64,000 nt of DNA from Chloroflexota bacterium (GTDB lineage Bacteria; Chloroflexota; Dehalococcoidia; Lucifugimonadales; JACPQL01): NCBI GenBank assembly GCA_016190445.1, contig JACPQL010000023.1, forward strand, positions 25,611 through 89,610, read 5' to 3'. The notes under the pieces were generated by a model, which searched no databases, was not told the origin of the DNA, and worked only from the letters and a program-made list of their open reading frames with translations. Positions 9,597 to 19,281 of the stretch are shown in pieces (position 1 is the stretch's first letter; every line of letters starts with the position of its first letter). Made by a program: the position numbers and the translations under genes.

Positions 9597-10538
9597 ATGG
9601 ATAGCAAGGAACAAAAGCAAAGCTCCAAGGAGAACTACCGCAAGTGGCAGGTGAGCCGGCGCCGGTTGCTCCAGTTCATGGGGGCCGCTGGCGCCACGGC
9701 TGCCATTGCGCCGTTCTTGCCATCGGTGTTCGCCAAGGTGAGCGCGGGCCCTTCCGCCGACACCGACCCTTCCGCGACCAACGGCACTGGGACCGCCCGG
9801 CTGCGCAAATGGGCCATGGTCATTGACCTGCGGCGGTGCGATGGCTGCCAGGGCATTGACCTTCCTCCCCAGTGCACGGAGGCATGCGTCGAGGGCCACT
9901 ACGCCCCAGAGCCGATGCAGTTCATCCAGGTCTACGAGCACGAGCTGCACGGCGAGGGGACCCAGTTCATACCCACCCCATGCATGCAGTGCCAGAACGC
10001 GCCCTGCGTGAACGTCTGCCCGGTGGGCGCCACATTCGCCACCCCCGAGGGGGTCATCCTGGTGGACCAGCAGCGGTGCATCGGCTGCCGCATGTGCATG
10101 GCCGCCTGCCCCTACGACCGCCGGTTCTTCACCTGGAGCAAACCTCCCCAGCCAGCGGAGGCGCTCTTTTCCGAGTACGACCCGGAGCACCAGTTCCCGC
10201 TTCCTCGGGGCGTTACAGTCAAGTGCAACTTCTGTCCCCATCTGGCCCGGTCAGGGAAGCTGCCCTACTGCGCCCAGGCCTGCCCCTCCAGCGCCATCTA
10301 CTACGGCGACCTGGAGGAGGACATCGCCACCAATGGAGCGGAGGTGGTGAAGCTCTCGCACTTCCTTGCAGAGAACCAGTCCTACCAGCTCAAGGCCGAC
10401 CTGGGCACCAAGCCCCGCGTCTACTACATCCCCGGGCACGGTGAGGCCGTTGGCAGGAGCCCCTATCGCACGGGGCGCAAGCCTAGCAGATGGCCGTGGC
10501 AGGAGAAGATCGAGGGGGCCCAAACGTGGACAAGGTAA
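9597..10538 (+). CDS. Tat-exported 4x[4Fe-4S] electron-transfer subunit (NrfC/PsrB-like), copy B
   Basis: Shares ENYRKWQVSRRRLL Tat signal with copy A; CDGCQGIDLPPQCTEAC, CMQCQNAPCVNVCP, CIGCRMCMAACP, CNFCPHLARSGKLPYCAQACP. Confidence 0.93.
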   Translation: MDSKEQKQSSKENYRKWQVSRRRLLQFMGAAGATAAIAPFLPSVFAKVSAGPSADTDPSATNGTGTARLRKWAMVIDLRRCDGCQGIDLPPQCTEACVEGHYAPEPMQFIQVYEHELHGEGTQFIPTPCMQCQNAPCVNVCPVGATFATPEGVILVDQQRCIGCRMCMAACPYDRRFFTWSKPPQPAEALFSEYDPEHQFPLPRGVTVKCNFCPHLARSGKLPYCAQACPSSAIYYGDLEEDIATNGAEVVKLSHFLAENQSYQLKADLGTKPRVYYIPGHGEAVGRSPYRTGRKPSRWPWQEKIEGAQTWTR

Positions 10539-11944
10539 AGAACGACCGGCGGGAAGAGCTGGAGCGCACCGTGCTACGGCCCCTGACCCGCACGGGCAAG
10601 GGCTACTACCTGGTGGTGGGGTTCCTGGTCCTGGTGGTGCTCTGGGGGCTCTACGCCTACAGCACCCAGTTCCGGAACGGCCTCATCGTCACCGGAATGC
10701 GGGACCGCATCCTGTGGGGCTTCTACATCATCCTCTTCGTCTTCTTCATCGGCATCAGCCATGCGGGCACCCTCATCTCCGCCATCCTGCGGGTGGTGAA
10801 GGCCCAGTGGCGCACCCCGGTCACACGCATGGCGGAGTTCATCACCGTGGTGGCCCTCTCCGTCGGTGGCCTGATGCCCATCATTGACCTGGGACGCCCA
10901 GACCGTATCCCCAACCTGGTCCTCTTTGGCCGCTGGCAGTCGCCCATCCTCTGGGACGTCCTCTCCATCACCACCTACCTCACCGGCAGCATCATCTATC
11001 TCTACCTCCCTCTCATCCCCGACCTGGCCCTCTGCCGCGACCGTTTGGGGAAGGAGGCCTCAGCCTGGAAGCGCGGGTTCTACCGGATCGCCTCCATTGG
11101 ATGGCAGGGGACCCAGCGGCAGAAGAGGTACCTGAGCATCGCCATGGCGAGCATGATGGTCCTCATCATCCCCGTGGCGGTCTCTGTCCACACCGTGGTC
11201 TCCTGGATCTTCGCCATGACGTTGCGGGAGGCGTGGAACAGCACCGTCTTCGGGGCCTACTTCGTGGCGGGCGCCATCTTCTCCGGCATAGCAGCCATCA
11301 TCATCATCATGGCCATTCTGCGCAGGGCCTTCCACCTGGAGAGATACATAACCAACCAGCACTTCATCAACCTGGGGTACATGATGGGCGGTTTCACCCT
11401 CATCATGATGTACTTCAACGTCTCCGAGTACGTTGTCACCGGCTACAAGATGGCGGGGGAGACCTCCTTCCACTTCCTTCAGCTCATGGCCCGGGAGTAC
11501 GCCCCCTTCTTCTGGATGTACACCATAGGCGGCATGGTGGTCCCAGGGCTCATCATCCTCTTCCCTCGCACCAGGACCTTCAAGGGTGTGCTGATCGCTG
11601 CCGGCTTTGTGCTGGTGGGCATGTGGCTTGAGCGGTTCATCATAGTGGTGGCTGGCCTGCGAGTCCCCCTCATGCCCTATGAGCCCTCCTGGTACCTGCC
11701 CACATGGGTGGAGTGGTCCATCATGGCGGGGGCCTTCGCCATGTTCGGCCTGGTCATCGCCATCTTCTCCAAGCTGGTCCCGGTGATCTCCGTCTGGGAG
11801 GTGGCCGAGCAGTACGAAGAGGCGGAGGCACTGGAGACGGCGCCACCGCATGGTGGTCGCCAGCCGGCTACGCAGCCGCTACACGTGGAGGGGGCATCGG
11901 GCACGGCCCCAGCCCCAGGCGACACGGCAGGAGGGATGCCATGA
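10526..11944 (+). CDS. NrfD/PsrC-type membrane subunit, copy B
   Basis: Paralogue of 2629..3996 (RPLTRTGKGYYL...YAYSTQFRNGLIVTGMRDRILWGFYI). GTG start with GAGGGGG upstream. Confidence 0.88.
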   Translation: MDKVKNDRREELERTVLRPLTRTGKGYYLVVGFLVLVVLWGLYAYSTQFRNGLIVTGMRDRILWGFYIILFVFFIGISHAGTLISAILRVVKAQWRTPVTRMAEFITVVALSVGGLMPIIDLGRPDRIPNLVLFGRWQSPILWDVLSITTYLTGSIIYLYLPLIPDLALCRDRLGKEASAWKRGFYRIASIGWQGTQRQKRYLSIAMASMMVLIIPVAVSVHTVVSWIFAMTLREAWNSTVFGAYFVAGAIFSGIAAIIIIMAILRRAFHLERYITNQHFINLGYMMGGFTLIMMYFNVSEYVVTGYKMAGETSFHFLQLMAREYAPFFWMYTIGGMVVPGLIILFPRTRTFKGVLIAAGFVLVGMWLERFIIVVAGLRVPLMPYEPSWYLPTWVEWSIMAGAFAMFGLVIAIFSKLVPVISVWEVAEQYEEAEALETAPPHGGRQPATQPLHVEGASGTAPAPGDTAGGMP

Positions 11945-12513
11945 GCATTCGCAGCGGCAGGTGGCTTCTGGTGGCCTTGCTATCCCTGCTCCTCTTGCTG
12001 GCGACTGTCACTCCGGTGCTGGCCGCGGACCCCGTCACCCTGGAGCTCCTGGCCCCCCAGCAGGTGGCCCTGGGAGACAAGGTGGAGGTCACCGCCGTGC
12101 TGCGGGATGGCAACGGGGTCCCCATCCGGGGAGGCACCGTCAACCTGTGGACTCCAGCCACTTTCCTCAGCACCGGGGGCGCCATTGACCTTGGCCGGGC
12201 TACCACCGATGCGCAGGGCCGGGCCACATTCCGCTACGAGGCGCGCACTGAGGGCCCAGTGGCGTTGAACGCCTACTTCCCCGGTGACAGCCGCTACGCC
12301 TACGCGCAAGGCTCCGCCGAACTGAAAGCCCAGGGCACGGCCCAGCTCTATCAGTCAACGGCCGGCGTGCGGGTGCCCGGCATCGGCGTCTGGCTGCTGG
12401 TGGGCCTGTTGGGCGGTGTGTGGACCACCTACCTTGCGGTGATGGTGTTCCTGAGCCTCATCGCACGGGAGGGCTCCAGGGCCCCCGTGGAAGCAGGAGG
12501 CCACCGTGGATAG
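11941..12513 (+). CDS. Secreted Ig-like protein with C-terminal TM, copy B (lacks the cupredoxin domain)
   Basis: Signal peptide; PVTLELLAPQQVALGDKVEVTAVLRDGNGVPIRGGTVNLWTPATF; C-terminal TM GVWLLVGLLGGVWTTYLAVMVFL. Confidence 0.75.
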   Translation: MSIRSGRWLLVALLSLLLLLATVTPVLAADPVTLELLAPQQVALGDKVEVTAVLRDGNGVPIRGGTVNLWTPATFLSTGGAIDLGRATTDAQGRATFRYEARTEGPVALNAYFPGDSRYAYAQGSAELKAQGTAQLYQSTAGVRVPGIGVWLLVGLLGGVWTTYLAVMVFLSLIAREGSRAPVEAGGHRG

Positions 12514-13249
12514 GTTCCTCGTCCCCAGACTCGGACTTGTGGCGATCATAGGCCTTGCCACCGTCCTCATCGGCGTCATCGTGCTGCGGAGCCCGGACAC
12601 CCATGCCAACCTGTGGAACTCGGCCCAGACCGGATACGCCAGGACTTCCCAGGCTCTGGTGGGGCACGAAGCTGCCGACGTGGAGCTAAAGCTGGTGGAG
12701 CAACAGGGCATCACGGCAGGAAAGCCCGCTTCCCTGGAGCCTGGACGGGCCATCTACCTGGGCCGCGGCTGTGCCATGTGCCACGGGCTCGACGCCCGGG
12801 GCGGGGCCGTGGGTCCATCCCTGGCGGGCACCAACCCTGAGATCGTGAAACGCATGGTGCGGGACGGCCCCGGGGGCATGCCTGCCTACACCGAAACCCA
12901 CCTCAGCGACGCCGACCTGGCAGAGATGGCCAACTACCTCCAGAACCTGCCGGTGGTCAGGCCCGGCTCTTCGGAGATAGCAGCCCTGCAAGGCATCACC
13001 TGGGACCCTTCTGTTTCCCCTAGCATCCTCCTGCAAGGCAAGGCGGCCGTCCGCCGCTCCTGCGGCGCCTGCCACAGCCAGCCAACCGCAGAGGAGATCC
13101 GAAGCGCCTTTGCCAGCGATTTCGATGCGACGTCCCTGGTGGCGGACATGGCGTCGAGACAGACGAACCTGAGTCTTCAGGACGCGAGGGCCATCGCCTA
13201 CTACATGTTGGCTGTTCTTCATGGCGTTGACCTGGTAAAGGCACCGTGA
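12506..13249 (+). CDS. Membrane-anchored diheme cytochrome c
   Basis: N-terminal TM; two heme motifs CAMCH and CGACH. Confidence 0.88.
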   Translation: MDRFLVPRLGLVAIIGLATVLIGVIVLRSPDTHANLWNSAQTGYARTSQALVGHEAADVELKLVEQQGITAGKPASLEPGRAIYLGRGCAMCHGLDARGGAVGPSLAGTNPEIVKRMVRDGPGGMPAYTETHLSDADLAEMANYLQNLPVVRPGSSEIAALQGITWDPSVSPSILLQGKAAVRRSCGACHSQPTAEEIRSAFASDFDATSLVADMASRQTNLSLQDARAIAYYMLAVLHGVDLVKAP

Positions 13250-13357
13250 GGCCCTGTTTGATGAAATGAGGGGAAGTAGCAGGTGGGACCACACGCGAAG
13301 CCCGTGCACAAGCACCTGACTGCGAAGCTAGAGAGGCCAAATTTGAAAGGAGGAACG

Positions 13358-14197
13358 ATGGAACGGAAGACGGGCATCAGGCTGGGAGTGCTCCTGGGGC
13401 TCTTGGGAATGGCAGTAGCGCTCTTCAGCGCCTGCGGCGGGGTCTCCCAGGAGAAGTACGACGCATTGCAGGCGCAGGTAACTGCCAAAAACCAGGAGGT
13501 AGCGAGCCTTCAGCAACAACTCCAGGCTGCGCAAACGGGCGCGGGAGGAGGCCAGCAACAGATAGCAACGCTTCAGCAACAGATCACCGCCAAGGAGCAG
13601 GAGATTGCAGATCTGAAGAAGGCTGCGGAGGAGGCGAAGAAGATAACTCCGCTGGTCTATACGACGTTGACGGGGACCCCTACGCCGAGGCCGACGGCGA
13701 CGCCTCGTCCTCCTGGATTCGTGGCACCAACACCGGTCCCGCCGGATGATGTCACTGTCAACGCTGTCTTCCCATTCACCTTCTACGTTGAGACGCTCAC
13801 CGGGCACCAGGTCACGGACTTCGCTCAAAGTCCCTCCTGCGTGCCCAACACCCAGTTCCGGCGAGGGTCACACCTTGTGTGGAGGTTCGAGGTGTTTGAC
13901 ACCTCCACGGGAAAGCGGGTTACCAGCCTGGACAGTCCAAGTGCCAGCGTCAAGCTCGTGCTGGAAAATGGGCAGGAGATCGCGGCGCGGTTCGCTAAGA
14001 AGGCTGGTACAGGGCCGTGGACATGGGTGGCGGCGTGGGACCCCCCCATGGACTATCCGCTAGGTCCGCTGGACTACACGATCGTCGTCACTAAAGGTGA
14101 TCGGACCGGCACCTTTGATCCTAAGCTCGTGGACCTGCTGGGAGCCGAGACGAGCCCGACCACGACTATAGACCAGCGAATACAGATACTGCCGTAA
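13358..14197 (+). CDS. Lipoprotein with coiled-coil stalk and C-terminal beta domain, copy B
   Basis: Lipobox ALFSACGG; long Gln-rich coiled coil; FRRGSHLVWRFEVFDTSTGKRVTS shared with copy A FNRGSKLVWRFEVIDTSTGKRITS. Confidence 0.82.
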   Translation: MERKTGIRLGVLLGLLGMAVALFSACGGVSQEKYDALQAQVTAKNQEVASLQQQLQAAQTGAGGGQQQIATLQQQITAKEQEIADLKKAAEEAKKITPLVYTTLTGTPTPRPTATPRPPGFVAPTPVPPDDVTVNAVFPFTFYVETLTGHQVTDFAQSPSCVPNTQFRRGSHLVWRFEVFDTSTGKRVTSLDSPSASVKLVLENGQEIAARFAKKAGTGPWTWVAAWDPPMDYPLGPLDYTIVVTKGDRTGTFDPKLVDLLGAETSPTTTIDQRIQILP

Positions 14198-14220
14198 GGT
14201 TTGCAGACGCATGCAAAGCT

Positions 14221-14258
14221 GAAAGAAGGCCCGGACCACATGGCCCGGGCCTTCTTTC
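14221..14258 (+). terminator. Stem-loop terminator candidate
   Basis: Perfect 14-bp inverted repeat GAAAGAAGGCCCGG / CCGGGCCTTCTTTC. Confidence 0.65.
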
Positions 14259-14307
14259 GAGGGGTGGGACGAGAGACCATGCCCAGCCCTGGAAAGGAAA
14301 GAGTTCA

Positions 14308-15897
14308 ATGGATTCCCGAGTGAGGAGAGTTAGAGTGCGGCTGGGTTACATAGGGCTCGGCATTGTGGCCGTGGCCCTAGCGGTCAGCGCCGCCGCCTGT
14401 AGCAGCAAGGCCCCGGCGCCGCTGCCCACCGCGACCAGTCCTCTACCACCATCCCAGGCGTCCCAGGCTACCCCGACCCCGGCGGCGACCAAAGTGGCGC
14501 TCAAGCTGCTCAAGACCCAGCCGGAGATGGGCCTTGGGGGTACGAAGTTCACGATCACCGGCGAGGGCCTGCCCCCGAACAGGACGGCGGATGTCCTGTG
14601 GGCCACCTATGATGGCAGCTTTGACACCAAAGTCATGGCCGAGACCATAGAGTTCGTGGCCCAACGCTTCGAGGACAAGCGCGTTCCCCTTGGAAAAGCC
14701 ACTACTGACGGACAAGGGCAGCTCAAGGTTGATTTCGCAGCCCCCGAGGACTTCGGCAGCGTCCACGGTATCTATGTGGTCATAGACGGCCAGGATGTTG
14801 CCCGGGGCGGCTTCCAGATCGACAGGTCTATCACCGTTACCCCGAAGGAAGGCCCAGTGGGAACACCCATCACCATCTCCGTGACAGGGATGGGGAAGCC
14901 TCCAGTCGAACACCTCTTCTCGGTCCGCTACGACAACCAGTATACCGGCACCATCAGCGGGCTGACCACGCGAGGCGCGGCCACAGCCGTCATCCGTGCT
15001 GCCGGGGCACCTGGCATCCACACCATCGAGCTCAGCGGCGGCGGCAACCATGGGGCAGGGTACCTGAACAACCAGCAGTCCCCTTATGCACGCCTCTTTC
15101 CGAAAGACGGTGCTTTCCGGTTCACCTTTAAGGTGACAGAAGACCGCGGCGCGCCCGCCGCAACTATGGAGTGGCCAGAAGCAGGACGGGTGGCACAACT
15201 GGAGAACGACGCCCCACGTACCACGGCCGGCCAGAGTTCGCCGCGCCAGGGGGTCTCGGTGTCGCTCAGCTCCTCCCGCGCTCCCATCCTCAGTCCCGTC
15301 ACCGTGACCGCTACGGGGCTTCGCCCAGGTACAGATGTTCAGATGGACTTCGTGACTGCCAAGGGCAACCGCGTAACCACAAGCGGGTGGGAGCTGGTAA
15401 ACACTTCCCTGGGGATCGCCAAGACGGATGCGAACGGCTCGCTGCGCGCCGACATCAAGGTGCCGGACGGCCTGGGTGGATGGCACATGGTTGCGCTGAG
15501 CCAGGACGGAGCCCAGGTGGCGGCTCTGCCCTTCTATGTCGAGCAGAGCCTGGTGGCCGTCACACCCAAGCGAGTCAAGGCAGGAGAGCAGATCACTATT
15601 CAGGTCAAAGGAATCGGCTGGACGGAGCTGGACAACACGGTGGCGGTGACCTACGACAACGCCTACATGGGTTACGCCTGCGGCTTCAACAGCAACGGCG
15701 ATATCACCCTGCAAATCACCGCCGTGGGGAGCCCTGGCACTCATCTGATCGATATCTACCCCACGACCTTCCAGGGCAAAGCCACAGGGCGCTGGCCATT
15801 CCAGATGCCCCAGCTCAATGCGCTGGAGGACCACCCCAGCCTGGGGCTAGGGTACAACCTGCCCATTTTCCGGCTGGCGGTTGAGGTGGTGCCGTAG
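14308..15897 (+). CDS. Repeat lipoprotein with IPT/TIG-like domains, copy B
   Basis: Lipobox SAAACSS; same repeat layout as 6040..7620; conserved C-terminus LGLGYNLPIFRLAVEVVP. Confidence 0.82.
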   Translation: MDSRVRRVRVRLGYIGLGIVAVALAVSAAACSSKAPAPLPTATSPLPPSQASQATPTPAATKVALKLLKTQPEMGLGGTKFTITGEGLPPNRTADVLWATYDGSFDTKVMAETIEFVAQRFEDKRVPLGKATTDGQGQLKVDFAAPEDFGSVHGIYVVIDGQDVARGGFQIDRSITVTPKEGPVGTPITISVTGMGKPPVEHLFSVRYDNQYTGTISGLTTRGAATAVIRAAGAPGIHTIELSGGGNHGAGYLNNQQSPYARLFPKDGAFRFTFKVTEDRGAPAATMEWPEAGRVAQLENDAPRTTAGQSSPRQGVSVSLSSSRAPILSPVTVTATGLRPGTDVQMDFVTAKGNRVTTSGWELVNTSLGIAKTDANGSLRADIKVPDGLGGWHMVALSQDGAQVAALPFYVEQSLVAVTPKRVKAGEQITIQVKGIGWTELDNTVAVTYDNAYMGYACGFNSNGDITLQITAVGSPGTHLIDIYPTTFQGKATGRWPFQMPQLNALEDHPSLGLGYNLPIFRLAVEVVP

Positions 15898-15935
15898 GGC
15901 GAGTACCTGCTTGCGAAAAAGTGCGGTATTATGAG

Positions 15936-15974
15936 GAGCCGCTCGTGGTGGGCGAGTCGAACCACGAGCGGCTC
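15936..15974 (+). terminator. Stem-loop, terminator candidate closing the redox island
   Basis: Perfect 14-bp inverted repeat GAGCCGCTCGTGGT / ACCACGAGCGGCTC, 39 nt after the stop of 14308..15897. Confidence 0.6.
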
Positions 15975-16127
15975 GCCTTTCGACAACTCATAGTGACCGA
16001 GCCTGGGGTAGACCCGGCGCACGCGGACCTGTGTGAATGAGTGCTAGGTAGGCGAGACTCTTGGTGCAGCGTGGGGCCGCTCTGCTTCTGGCTGCAACTG
16101 TCGGTCCGGTCTGAGAACAGCGGCTGA

Positions 16128-16592
16128 GTGGGAGGGGCCTCGCAGATGTGGCTTTGGCGAATGTTCCCAAGGCTCCCAGTGTTTTCAAGAGTTCACGCCC
16201 TGGTATACCGCTGGACCGGCGGCCTGGTTGGCTCACGCTTGCCCCTGACCAAGCTGGAAGTCCTCCTGCTAACTACCACAGGGCGACGGAGCGGGAAACA
16301 GCGCACCACTCCTCTTGTCTACTTTCGCCAGGGCGAGAGCCTCATTGTCGTAGCTTCTAACCGGGGGGCAGGACGATACCCGGCATGGTATTGGAACCTC
16401 CAGTTCCAGCCCCAGGCCAGGGTCCAGATTAGAAGAACCAGGCAGACGGTCAATGCCAAAGATGCCAGAGCAGAGGAGCGGCGTTTCTTGTGGCCCCTGC
16501 TGAAGGCAAAAACTCCGCTCCTGGAGCTTTACCAAGCCCGTACAAAGCGAGAGTTGTCTGTGGTGATCCTGCGCCCTATGGAAAAGGCCTGA
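16128..16592 (+). CDS. Ddn-like F420-dependent nitroreductase/quinone reductase family protein
   Basis: LLLTTTGRRSGKQRTTPLVYFRQGESLIVVASNRGAGRYPAWYWNLQFQPQARVQI resembles the deazaflavin-dependent nitroreductase family. Confidence 0.8.
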   Translation: MGGASQMWLWRMFPRLPVFSRVHALVYRWTGGLVGSRLPLTKLEVLLLTTTGRRSGKQRTTPLVYFRQGESLIVVASNRGAGRYPAWYWNLQFQPQARVQIRRTRQTVNAKDARAEERRFLWPLLKAKTPLLELYQARTKRELSVVILRPMEKA

Positions 16593-16788
16593 CCGTCTAT
16601 TTCCCACCTTCTGGCCTGCTATCGAGGTGGCTGAGTAGGATATTGTAGAAGCGCCCTGGTGCAACAGGCCCATGCCCTGGTACCTGGCACCTGGGGCGTG
16701 GGCTTTGTTTTTGGCGTGCTCCCGGCCTCCGGACAACTGCTGGTGGGACCGCGCTCACCAGTGCAGAACAGCCCCGCCTTTGCGCACA

Positions 16789-17982
16789 TCACGACGGCCC
16801 ACCGGGCTGGCTGCCGCTGAAAAGGTAGCGGGCGATGAGCATCCGCATCACCTCCGATGGCCCCTCGCCGATGCGTCGCACCCGGGCCTCCCTGTACCAG
16901 CGTTCCAGGGGGAGCCACTTGCTCACACCGTAGCCGCCGTGGACCTGGACCGCCCGGTCCACCACACGGCCCAGCATCTCCGAAGAGAACAGCTTGGCCA
17001 TGGCCGCCTCCTTGCGGAACTCCTCTCCCGCGTCAAACCTCCAGGCGGCCTGCCACACCAGCCAGCGGCAGGCGGCGATCTCCACCTCGTTGTCCACCAG
17101 CATCCACTGGATGGCCTGACGACTGGAAAGTAGGGCTCCGAAGGTCTCCCGTGTCTGGGCATACTCAACCGCCATCCTGTGGGCCGCCACGGATACTCCC
17201 AGGTTAGCGGCGGAGTACGGGATGCGCCCCCGCCCCAGCAGCCGGTTGGCCAGTATGTTCCAGCCGCCGTTCACCTCTCCCAGGCGGTTCCGGTCCGGCA
17301 CCCGCACATCCTGGAAGAAGAGCTGGGTAGGGTACCAGGGACGGATGACCGGGACGGGCTGCACGGTAAACCCCGGCGTCCCCTTCTCCACAATGAAGCA
17401 CGTTATCCCGCGGCGGCTCTGGGGATCGGTGCGGGTGAAAACAATACCCCAGTCGGCCTGAAGGGCGCCGGAGATGAATATCTTGCTGCCGTTGATTACC
17501 CAGTCATCGCCGTCACGCACGGCGGTGGTGCGGATGGCCCGTGCGGGGTCGGAGCCGCCGGAGGGCTCGGTGATGGCGAAGAAGGAAGCCCGGCTCCCCT
17601 GGATGGTGGGAACCACGTAGGTCTCAATCTGCTCCGGAGTGCCGTACTCGTAGGCCACGGGCTGGGGCGGCGACCCAAAGGTGCCGTAGCCCGGCAGGTA
17701 AAGCCCCGCCCGGTGCTGGACGGCGTCTTCGCTCAGCACAGCGTCCCAGAAGCAGTTGAAGCCCTGGCCGCCGTACCGCTCCGGCACCTCCCAGCACCAG
17801 AGCCCCATCTGTTGGACCTTCTTGCTCAGTTGCTGGAAATGCTCCGGCGGCAGCTCGATCGCCTCCGGGTCCAGCTCCCTCTCCAGAGCGATGATCTCTT
17901 TCTGGACGTAGTCTTGCACGGTCTGCTTGAGGAGGCGTAGCGCCTCCGGCAGGACGTAGCCTTCGTAGGTCATGGGGTCCAT
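16789..17982 (-). CDS. Acyl-CoA dehydrogenase
   Basis: FFAITEPSGGSDPARAIRTTAVRDGDDWVINGSKIFISGA; C-terminal VDRAVQVHGGYGVSKWLPLERWYREARVRRIGEGPSEVMRMLIARYL. Start chosen at MDPMTYEGYV. Confidence 0.92.
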   Translation of the reverse strand: MDPMTYEGYVLPEALRLLKQTVQDYVQKEIIALERELDPEAIELPPEHFQQLSKKVQQMGLWCWEVPERYGGQGFNCFWDAVLSEDAVQHRAGLYLPGYGTFGSPPQPVAYEYGTPEQIETYVVPTIQGSRASFFAITEPSGGSDPARAIRTTAVRDGDDWVINGSKIFISGALQADWGIVFTRTDPQSRRGITCFIVEKGTPGFTVQPVPVIRPWYPTQLFFQDVRVPDRNRLGEVNGGWNILANRLLGRGRIPYSAANLGVSVAAHRMAVEYAQTRETFGALLSSRQAIQWMLVDNEVEIAACRWLVWQAAWRFDAGEEFRKEAAMAKLFSSEMLGRVVDRAVQVHGGYGVSKWLPLERWYREARVRRIGEGPSEVMRMLIARYLFSGSQPGGPS

Positions 17983-18025
17983 GACACGCCCTCCTTGTTG
18001 TTGGCTAGCCCGGCGAGCAGATCGC

Positions 18026-19270
18026 TCATAGGGCCATGGGCTCTGTTGGTGCCGCCCCTGCTTGCTGGAGTCGTAACATGTCCTCCTCCGGCAGGCCAAG
18101 CAGGTCACCCAGGACGAAGGCGTTGTGCTCGGCAAAGAGGGGCGCAGGTCGCCCGAGCTGCCCTCCGGAGCGGGAGGCCCGCCACGGCAAGCCCGGATGC
18201 ACACCGTGCCCGGCCTCGGGGTGGTCCACCGCGTCCGTGGACCCCAGGGCAGCCCAGTGGGAGTCTGTCTTCAGGTCACCCACGGTGAGCACTGCTCCGG
18301 CCCGGACGCCGTGACGTTGCAGGGCCAGCATGGCCTCCTGGCGCGTCCTAGAGCGCGTCCACGCCTCGATGCAGGGGTCCAGTTCCCTCTCGTTGCGCTT
18401 TCGGGAGGCGCCGTCGGCAAAGCGAGGGTCCTGGGCTAGCTCTGGCCTCTCGATGGCCTGGCTCAGACGCTGGAACTCGGCGTCAGAAGCCACGGCGATA
18501 GCTACCCAACTGTCCTCGCCGGCGCACGGGTAGACGTTGTGGGGGGCCATCCAGGAGTGCCGGTTGCCGATTCGGGTGGGGACCCCGCCGGTCATCTGGT
18601 ACTCCAGGAAACACTCCCCGATAACCGCCATGGTGGTCTCACGCAGCACCACCTGGATGTGCTGCCCCTGGCCGGTGCGCCGGCGGTGCCGCAGGGCGAC
18701 CATCACGGCGAAGGCCACGTGGGAGGCGGAGTTCTGGTCGGCGTAGAAGTTGCCGGGTTTGGACGGAGGGCCGCCCTCGTAGCCGGTCAGGTCCGAGAGG
18801 CCCGCCAGAGCATCGGTCCCAGGGCCAAAGGAGATGTAGTTGGCCCAGGGGCCGAGGTCCCCCGCGCCCATGGCAGGCATTGAGACCATGATGAGGTCCG
18901 GGCGCACCTGCCTCAGAGCCTCGTAGGCCAGGCCCAGGTTCGGCATGACCCGGGGGCTGTAGTTCTCGACGACCACGTCCGAGATGGCCAGCAGGGCTTG
19001 AAAGAGCTGTTTCCCCTCCGTGCGCCGGAGGTCGAGGCTGGCGCTGAGCTTGGCGCGGTTCACCTCGTTGAATGAGGGGATGGCGTTGTACGGCCTGCCC
19101 CGGCCCGCCTCGGGCCGGAAGGCCAGAATACGGCCCACGGCGCGACCCCACGGCGGTTCGACTTTGATGACCTGGGCTCCCAGGTGGGCCAGGACCCGCG
19201 TGGCCATCGGCCCGGCGATGACGTTCGTCAGGTCGAGGATTCGGACGTGACTGAGGGGAAGGGTGGTCAT
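18026..19270 (-). CDS. CaiB/BaiF family III CoA-transferase
   Basis: VRILDLTNVIAGPMATRVLAHLGAQVIKVEPPWGR...NRAKLSASLDLRRTEGKQLFQALLAISDVVVENYSPRVMPNLGL. Confidence 0.92.
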   Translation of the reverse strand: MTTLPLSHVRILDLTNVIAGPMATRVLAHLGAQVIKVEPPWGRAVGRILAFRPEAGRGRPYNAIPSFNEVNRAKLSASLDLRRTEGKQLFQALLAISDVVVENYSPRVMPNLGLAYEALRQVRPDLIMVSMPAMGAGDLGPWANYISFGPGTDALAGLSDLTGYEGGPPSKPGNFYADQNSASHVAFAVMVALRHRRRTGQGQHIQVVLRETTMAVIGECFLEYQMTGGVPTRIGNRHSWMAPHNVYPCAGEDSWVAIAVASDAEFQRLSQAIERPELAQDPRFADGASRKRNERELDPCIEAWTRSRTRQEAMLALQRHGVRAGAVLTVGDLKTDSHWAALGSTDAVDHPEAGHGVHPGLPWRASRSGGQLGRPAPLFAEHNAFVLGDLLGLPEEDMLRLQQAGAAPTEPMAL

Positions 19271-19281
19271 CGCGCTTTTCC

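Noticed and set aside
14443-15834. Minus-strand ORF of 463 aa
   Set aside because: Opposite the repeat lipoprotein; no signal peptide or motif. Length explained by GC bias.
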